A stretch of 64,000 nt of DNA, from the NCBI RefSeq assembly GCF_964340395.1, contig NC_135550.1, positions 11,510,408 through 11,574,407 of the forward strand, given 5' to 3'. Each line of letters starts with the position of its first letter. The stretch's first letter is position 1. The notes under the pieces are model-generated. The model was not told the DNA's origin and did not search any database. It saw nothing but the letters and a program-made list of their open reading frames with translations. The DNA is from Glandiceps talaboti (lineage: Eukaryota; Hemichordata; Enteropneusta; Spengelidae). This document shows positions 59,948-64,000 of the stretch, one piece after another. Both the position numbers and the translations under genes were made by a program.

Positions 59948-62900
59948 GCACACGCACACACACACACACACACACACACCTTAGCATTTAACAATGACTG
60001 ACAAGTACTGAAGCTTGACAACTACTGAGTTTAATTCTTACCTCCATGGTAATGATAGGTTCCAGCTCATTATACACCACAGATACAAGTTTAGCAGCTC
60101 TCTGTGCAAGGGTATGACTATCAGCAACTATTGCACCGATCACTTGACCAACACAGGTTACCTAGGAAGAAAACGAGTATAGCAATCCAATGATGAATTA
60201 TTTAAACTCAACCACAGTTGTATTCAACACAAAGTATAGTTTACGGCAAAATGCCATCTGACTGGTCTTGCATCCCAGTGAGTTTCAATTTGTGTATTCA
60301 TGCTTGTAAACTCCGTGCTGCAGCATTGATTTTTTTCATGATGAAGATGGAGGAGATATTCTTTAAGTTTTGCAATAACTCTGATATTAGGATCTTCGCA
60401 TGTCTTCTTCTATATTCACCTTACCATTTTCATTTTGCTAAGACATTTGGGTATAGTAATATTATGGTATTTAGAAGTAAACAACGCACATTACGCTCTC
60501 AATTTTAGCTTAGTCTTAAAAAGAGTGAAATGCTTTATTTATTTACTGCATCATTATTCAATTACGTGATTTTATAAATAGTACATTTTGGAAAAGACTT
60601 TTTATGGATTGCTTTTAAATTATTATTCCTATGAGCTAGTTCTACAAATAAATTATTATTATTTATCATTATTATTATTATTATTAATGATTGTTTCTAT
60701 ACATACTTACTTTATCAGTGGCAAAGACTTCTTCACCAGCTGCTGCAGGACAAATGACATTACTACCAGGAACATCAACATGTGTAACTAATGTATGTAC
60801 ACCTAGCAGAGACAGGGCTTCAGATGCATCAATAGATCTGCAAGGGAAATACATCATATTTGTATAATAAATTAAGATAAATAGTTTATGAATGGTATAA
60901 TGGATGATTTCTTAGACACAGGCAGAGATGGATAATTCCTAGCTTGTGGTCTCACCATTTTTTATAGTTTTTAAAATGAAGAATTTCTGTCAAGAGTTTC
61001 TTTATTTGTCCAAATAATTTTTTTGAATGGTAACCCCAGCAGCAGCGCCCTAGCCAAGTGGTGAAGAAGAAGGAGGACACTGGAGTACTAGGGGGGGATC
61101 CCGGTTGTTTGGCAGGGTCAAACTAAGCATCACCCTTCTTAATCAAAGCAAGCTGATGCTTGACGGGTTCGAACTCAGTGTCAGTGTGATATTATCTATT
61201 ATTTTAATTTTCAGTCAATTTATTATTCAATGAATACTCCATATTCTGGTTACGAAGGTTTCACCATTTTGCACATAAGGATCGCACTCCGGATTTGGTC
61301 ATGGTTGCTGATCATATAGCAATGCAACAAGCTGGGAACAAAATGTGTGTAACAGAACTCTCCACATGTTTTTAAAAGAGCATTACAGTTTAAGTGGTTT
61401 GTATAGACATGTCTTTATTACTGGTAGTCACTATGAAGAAGTGAAGAAGAACACAACACATTTTAATGAATGGTAACTTCATGTCTGCTATATTTCTGAT
61501 ATAATACAAAGGTAACAGCACTCCTAATGACCATGGCCAAACCATGAAATCTCTCTCCTCTGAGTCTCTGGTAAGTGGACTATAATCTATTAAAGTTTCA
61601 TGGAATTCAGTATCCAGCAGTTCTAAACTCAAATACAAGTTTACTGTCCTAAATTTCCTTTTCACAGGTTTTATTATTTGCTGAATTAGTATGTGTTGAC
61701 ATTCTGGTCTAAATAAGTCTTCGTAGAAGACACAGTCTCCCCCCCTCCCCCTGCAATGTGTAAACACTGCAATGTGTCTGTGATAGGCAGGAATTGGCTT
61801 GATTTCGAAACTGGTCCTGAAAATCAAGGTCAAAGGGCAATGTCTCCAAAGATAGCTTGCATCTGATAATATGGGGTAAACACTTGAATGGAGTGGTCTG
61901 TGTATTACAGTTTTTGAGTTATGCAGTAAATATTGATTTTTAACTACAAATATGGCCACCGTGCTGTCAAATTGCATATATAAAAAAATTAATTCATGTG
62001 CATATGTCCCATATGATTTAGTCTAGTTCCTGATGGACTGTATTCTGTACTAAGTTATCTTTATACTATTCCATCTAGTCAATCCCAGTACTCTCGCACA
62101 GAATTCTGTGCTCCCCCATACAGCGTTCATGTAAACATGATGACATTGTTGAATCCCTACGTGATTTTAGTTTAAACAGACTGGAGGTGGAGTCGATTTG
62201 CCCAAACATGATTGTGATTAATCTGACGTCATTTCTCGAAACGAGGTTGTAAACAAAACGCTCAATCATGATCATGATTACTTACATGTAAACATTTTTT
62301 TAAAGTTTCACACAGTTCCTGTAAATTAAATGATTTTGCATCGTCAAAATGATTAATGATAACAAATTACCAATCAGACTGAACACACTTTATTTACATA
62401 AATTTCATGTTTTCCGTCATTTCTAACTTGCCGTCAGCCACGGGCATGCGATCCCCAGTATGATTACGCTGTCCGCCATCTTGTAATTGTAATCACATCA
62501 ATCATGGTTTTACTTAGTCTATCAGCTAGCCCTCGGATGTTCTTCCGATAAAATACGACACACAGCCGAACAACGCTATCGAGGATGGAACATTCGGGCA
62601 AGCCCTCACATGCGAACTTCGTTCGCTTATAGTTATAGCATCGAAAGAAAGCCCGAACGTCTAGCAGCAAGACTAGGTTTTACTGTGATTACCAATCATG
62701 ATTGTGATTGGTATTTATCAAACGCAAAATCATGGTTGTGATTGATAAATCATGATTATGATTGTGCAAATCAAACGCGCCCCAGATGGGACATTTGCAT
62801 ATTCTAGTCAAAATAGAAACATCTGAACCAAATGAATATTAATGAGCGATGACGGCGGTCTGTCAATTTGTAATGGATTACTACTGACATGCGCCGTCTG

Positions 62901-63235
62901 TGCTTTACTCACTATGGGGTTAAACCACAATTAACACCTTGAGGAACAGGATAGACAGAATAGTATGAAGATAATGTAGTACGGAATACGGTCCGTCAGG
63001 AACTAGGCTACAAATGATATGCCACCTTTGTATTTGGCTTGAAATAAATCAGATATCGCATGTCTGAGAAATGACTTATTATGGACGGGTCGGATGGAGC
63101 CCATTGTAGTAGCCTACACATTGGTGGTGGTGGTGGTGGGGGGGGGGGGCTAAAAATGTAGCAGCCAAATTCATTCGACTCACCGTATCTCAGCATGAGC
63201 TTTTGTACTTGTCACTATTGCAAGGTATAATTCAC
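45532..63235 (-). CDS. XDH-like molybdenum hydroxylase, copy B (16 exons in window, 5' end outside)
   Basis: Inverted paralogue of copy A, matching its exons 9-24; all but one exon are equal in length. Only the molybdenum domain is in the window. Frames are open and splice sites are GT-AG, so it looks like a working gene. Catalytic Glu (AVGEPPL), Arg880 (GRALFH), Phe914 and Phe1009 are kept. Residues lining the substrate pocket differ: GGKSTR instead of GGKETR (Glu802 to Ser), EDQSHA instead of EDLSHA (Leu873 to Gln), VSFIF instead of ISFTF (Thr1010 to Ile), SCTGAS instead of SPTAAS, and [10 protein letters not shown] instead of [10 protein letters not shown]. Loss of Glu802 is also a mark of aldehyde oxidases, which arose from XDH more than once. 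Inferred: it no longer prefers xanthine. A neutral decay of function is possible but less likely, given the open frame. Confidence 0.93.
45925..46050. mobile_element. Partial palindromic MITE, relative of 51520-51700
   Basis: Shares ATGATTCCGCGGACTA, GCTCGAATTTGTATTAGTCC and TTTCATGGGATTATATA with the fuller copy. Confidence 0.6.
46090..46346. mobile_element. TTAA MITE copy in the last intron of copy B
   Basis: Keeps the central TTATTGTACGTACAATAACA and the right end CATCCACATGGCCACTTTAA. Paralogous to the remnant at 32360-32548. Confidence 0.65.
46367..46534 (-). CDS. XDH-like copy B, exon matching exon 23 (catalytic Glu)
   Basis: Encodes [20 protein letters not shown]. The catalytic Glu1261 equivalent is kept; Phe after EPPL is Ile. 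Confidence 0.93.
46725..47080. repeat. Tandem array of about 75-base units
   Basis: Five units with ATTATCAGAAAGACAAAAG and CCACTAGGAGTGCTGTTCAG. The second motif is the core of the dispersed repeat at 4710 and 16690. Confidence 0.75.
47081..48268. other. Copy B intron, no recognised feature
   Basis: Partly alignable in reverse to copy A 30730-31470. Chance frames only. Confidence 0.5.
48269..48457 (-). CDS. XDH-like copy B, exon matching exon 22
   Basis: Encodes [19 protein letters not shown] and following; protein identical to copy A over all 63 residues. Confidence 0.94.
48763..48943 (-). CDS. XDH-like copy B, exon matching exon 21
   Basis: Encodes [19 protein letters not shown] and [14 protein letters not shown]. 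Two residues differ from copy A. Confidence 0.93.
49604..49656 (-). CDS. XDH-like copy B, exon matching exon 20
   Basis: Encodes [17 protein letters not shown]. Confidence 0.9.
50215..50289 (-). CDS. XDH-like copy B, exon matching exon 19
   Basis: Encodes [13 protein letters not shown] and NPKGSWEEW. Confidence 0.9.
50640..50845. repeat. Remnant of the minisatellite element, copy B
   Basis: Reverse-complement counterpart of 28530-28710 in the matching intron. Confidence 0.5.
51059..51283 (-). CDS. XDH-like copy B, exon matching exon 18 (Ala1078 replaced by Gly)
   Basis: Encodes [14 protein letters not shown] and [18 protein letters not shown]. Pro-Thr-Ala-Ala of copy A is Cys-Thr-Gly-Ala. 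Confidence 0.94.
51520..51700. mobile_element. Palindromic MITE, about 175 bp
   Basis: Arms of about 70 bases: TATCCCACGAAAT...TGATTCCGCGGACTA and the complement TAGTCCGCGGAATCAT...ATTTCGTGGGATTATA. It occurs in copy B only. Confidence 0.75.
51701..52436. other. Copy B intron remainder, no recognised feature
   Basis: Less AT-rich than its surroundings and not seen in the matching copy A intron; probably inserted sequence. No coding potential seen. Confidence 0.4.
52437..52518 (-). CDS. XDH-like copy B, exon matching exon 17 (Thr1010 replaced by Ile)
   Basis: Encodes [20 protein letters not shown] followed by IFTPLNK. Phe1009 is kept and Thr1010 is Ile; there are also Thr-to-Met and Phe-to-Tyr changes just before. 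Confidence 0.92.
52905..53053 (-). CDS. XDH-like copy B, exon matching exon 16
   Basis: Encodes [12 protein letters not shown] and [20 protein letters not shown]. Confidence 0.9.
53360..53750. mobile_element. Short foldback copy with (ATCA)n
   Basis: Shares ATTAATTTTTGTGGT(T/G)AAATAAAA and TTTATTGACTAAATAAAGAC with 6655-7368. The right arm is replaced by about 20 ATCA units, ending AATTACATGTTCGCTA. Confidence 0.7.
53813..53972. repeat. Two (TA)n microsatellites
   Basis: Runs of about 24 and 20 TA units either side of a 70-base spacer. Confidence 0.9.
54003..54080. repeat. Duplicate of an intron/exon boundary
   Basis: ACATGTTGATTTCACGTACC and TTAGTATTGAAAGGA repeat the first 17 bases of the exon at 52905-53053 plus about 60 bases of its intron, 950 bases away. 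On the - strand the copy reads CATG rather than AAG before GTACGTG, so the acceptor AG is lost. Confidence 0.6.
54921..55112 (-). CDS. XDH-like copy B, exon matching exon 15
   Basis: Encodes [11 protein letters not shown] and [12 protein letters not shown]. Arg880 and Phe914 are kept; Glu879 is Gly, and the Gly residues flanking Phe914 are Ala. Confidence 0.93.
55460..55590. repeat. Dispersed repeat, partner of 3985-4115
   Basis: Contains GAGTGGAAGTTATGG and ATTTTATGATGCACCTATGC. A G homopolymer at about 55362-55375 lies nearby. Confidence 0.5.
55935..56985. mobile_element. Shorter copy of the 39.2-41.6 kb satellite-like transposon
   Basis: Left end TTGAATGCCTCCCGAAAGGG, then about seven units with ACCGAAAATnATTAATTATG. 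It ends in CAGACAGACGGGCGGACGGA without the right inverted end. Confidence 0.6.
57214..57388 (-). CDS. XDH-like copy B, exon matching exon 14 (Leu873 replaced by Gln)
   Basis: Encodes [22 protein letters not shown] and [11 protein letters not shown] (Leu) in copy A is CAA (Gln) here. Confidence 0.93.
57455..57560. repeat. One arm of a foldback element, shared with copy A
   Basis: TAGGAGATTTCGCCTTAGCT and the following GTTGAGATAGTCACAATAAAG are the reverse complement of the right arm at about 23420-23525. Confidence 0.6.
57839..58288. mobile_element. 450-bp MITE with about 30-bp inverted ends
   Basis: Ends AATCTGATTAAAATCCGATA(TA)GTGAACTCG and its complement. No coding sequence. The right end is 36 bases from the copy B exon at 58325-58458, close to that exon's splice donor. 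Confidence 0.8.
58325..58458 (-). CDS. XDH-like copy B, exon matching exon 13 (Glu802 replaced by Ser)
   Basis: Encodes [16 protein letters not shown]. The codon aligned with the purine-binding Glu is TCA (Ser); copy A has GAA, so all three bases are not shared. The frame and both splice sites are normal. A MITE ends 36 bases from the donor side. Confidence 0.94.
58690..58870. repeat. Remnant of a foldback element, shared with copy A
   Basis: AACAATATTTGAAAATCTGC, AATGACTAGTGTGTTTTATT and ATGGATGGATGGATA match parts of 19393-19862. Confidence 0.6.
59090..59320. repeat. Dispersed repeat, relative of 61880-62020 plus 63010-63130
   Basis: Shares ATGAGTTATGCAATAAAT, CATATGTCCCATGTAA and CAGATATTGCATGTCTGAGA; ends near CCCCTTTTGGGGAGTTAA. 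Confidence 0.6.
59408..59632 (-). CDS. XDH-like copy B, exon matching copy A exon 12
   Basis: Encodes [17 protein letters not shown]. The Gln767 equivalent is kept. Confidence 0.92.
59819..59980. repeat. (CATA)n and (CA)n microsatellites
   Basis: Mirror image of the 18534-18745 repeat in the paralogous intron. Confidence 0.9.
60042..60161 (-). CDS. XDH-like copy B, exon matching copy A exon 11
   Basis: Encodes [17 protein letters not shown]. Two residues differ from copy A (VSVVYNE, ITME). Confidence 0.9.
60711..60837 (-). CDS. XDH-like copy B, exon matching copy A exon 10
   Basis: Encodes [14 protein letters not shown] and GEEVFATDK. It is one codon shorter than copy A, and the stretch after DVPGSNV has changed. 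Confidence 0.88.
60985..61190 (-). mobile_element. tRNA-derived SINE, copy B counterpart
   Basis: Reverse-strand SINE with GAGTTCGAACCC-like B box (GGGTTCGAACTC on +). Paralogous to 17235-17510. Confidence 0.6.
61250..61590. repeat. Dispersed repeat, copy B counterpart of 16690-17090
   Basis: Reverse complement of the copy A block; contains AACAGCACTCCTAATGACCA. A 195-codon frame over it is chance. Confidence 0.55.
62021..63008. mobile_element. 988-bp TIR transposon with TA target site, splitting an older repeat
   Basis: Inverted ends of about 53 bases: GTCTAGTTCCTGATGGACTG and its relative CGGTCCGTCAGGAACTAGGC. TA stands outside both ends. The sequence either side joins to give the same order as the dispersed repeat at 59090-59320. 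No transposase found. It carries runs around AATCATGATTGTGATT and a nested element. Confidence 0.8.
62515..62675. mobile_element. 161-bp TIR element nested in the 988-bp transposon
   Basis: Ends TAGTCTATCAGCTAG and CTAGCAGCAAGACTA. The 9-base target GGTTTTACT is duplicated (62506-62514, 62676-62684). Same family as 7642-8156. Confidence 0.85.
63184..63235 (-). CDS. XDH-like copy B, exon matching copy A exon 9
   Basis: Encodes [17 protein letters not shown]; one residue differs from copy A. Confidence 0.88.
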
Positions 63236-63239
63236 CTAA

Positions 63240-64000
63240 GATAAACGACAAAAGGTTGCAAGGCAGAGTAAGCAACTAACTTGTAGTTTATGACGGTTGC
63301 ATCAATAACAGCACAATGGCAGCAGCAGTAGTGGTATAGCAACAATAGGAGTTATTATTGAAATAGCGCAACAAGTTGTGTAGTCTGAGGTACACTGTTG
63401 GGGCGCCCTCACACATCAGTCAACACAGAGCAGGCTGGAGAGGGCAGAGCAACATGACAACAGTCTACAAGTTGTAGTGTTAAAAACACAAAATCTGATG
63501 TTAGAATATTTCCACAAAATAAGAGAGGATATGTGCAGTTGTGATGGAAATGTTTCTTTGGAGCAACCCGTGTTCTGTTTCTATGCTATAGTCTATGGTA
63601 TTATATAAGGAGTTAAGACTGGTCTCATTGTGAAAACAAAAATCGCCTACACCAACTAAATGAATGCGGAGACAAAGAGATTGTGTTATAAATGATTTCA
63701 TCACCAGCAGTTTTCCCCATCAACCCTTGCAGCAGGAAAGTCAAATATGGTTGGTTGAACACATTCAATTGCAGTAGTTTTTTGGGGTTTTTTTACAAGT
63801 GCAGTGGGTTCTGTTGAGTAAGTTATCGAAATGCTATTTTATCCCCTTAAATCATTCAAGTTGATAGTAGTAATTAATACATGTGTAATAAAGGCAGAAA
63901 TTATGTCTTACTGGATATTCCTTCAAAATTTTCAATTATTTTTGTTGTTTTCTACAGTATAACATTATGTTCAGTTTGTTGTGTTAGTCTCATAATGCCT
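63240..64000. other. Copy B intron matching DIRS-bearing intron 8; empty site
   Basis: Aligns in reverse with 10735-11060 and then directly with 16029-16260. The DIRS junction falls at about 63655-63668 (ACTAAATGAATGCGG region) with no DIRS sequence present. Confidence 0.85.

Noticed and set aside
59707-60021. Frames rich in Cys/Val or His/Thr
   Set aside because: Produced by the (CA)n and (CATA)n microsatellites in copy B.
61390-61977. 195-codon open frame on the - strand
   Set aside because: It lies over a dispersed repeat and intron sequence shared with copy A, where the frame is broken; no domain pattern.
45532-63235. Copy B as a dead XDH pseudogene
   Set aside because: All 16 exons are open with normal splice sites and the catalytic Glu is intact; the changes are clustered, not scattered stops or frameshifts. 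The 5' part outside the window is not excluded.
1888-63235. The two XDH copies as misassembled alleles
   Set aside because: They are inverted on one stretch, differ by several insertions and by pocket residues, and have distinct flanks; this is too much for alleles, though long reads would settle it.

Overview
This window is animal nuclear DNA: AT-rich, intron-rich and dense in repeats. It probably comes from a marine invertebrate (a cephalochordate or hemichordate would fit), but the sequence alone does not fix the species.

Two copies of a xanthine dehydrogenase (XDH) gene lie tail to tail. Copy A is on the + strand (24 exons, 1888-33167, N-terminal exons off the left edge). Copy B is on the - strand (16 exons, 63235 down to 45532, N-terminal exons off the right edge). 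Exon boundaries and phases match one to one, many introns still align, and homology runs about 190 bases past both stop codons. The copies are therefore an inverted segmental duplication. Copy A keeps the residues used to bind and hydroxylate purines. Copy B keeps the catalytic Glu (bovine Glu1261) and Arg880, but has Ser for Glu802, Gln for Leu873, Ile for Thr1010 and Gly for Ala1078. This looks like a recent XDH duplicate turning into a different molybdenum hydroxylase, and is the main result.

Between the copies (33.4-45.3 kb) lie an intact single-exon acyltransferase gene of the glycine N-acyltransferase-like type (42026-42907, - strand), a decayed LINE fragment and several tandem or inverted repeats.

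Intron 8 of copy A holds a complete, apparently undamaged DIRS-type tyrosine-recombinase retrotransposon (11061-16028): gag-like, RT/RNase H and tyrosine recombinase ORFs, 97-bp inverted terminal repeats and the diagnostic internal complementary region. The matching intron of copy B shows the empty site, so the insertion most likely followed the duplication.

The other introns hold many non-autonomous transposons: foldback elements, MITEs with visible target-site duplications, nested elements, tRNA-derived SINEs and minisatellite-carrying elements. Some are shared by both copies (older than the duplication) and some are in one copy only (younger), so the window acts as a small insertion clock.
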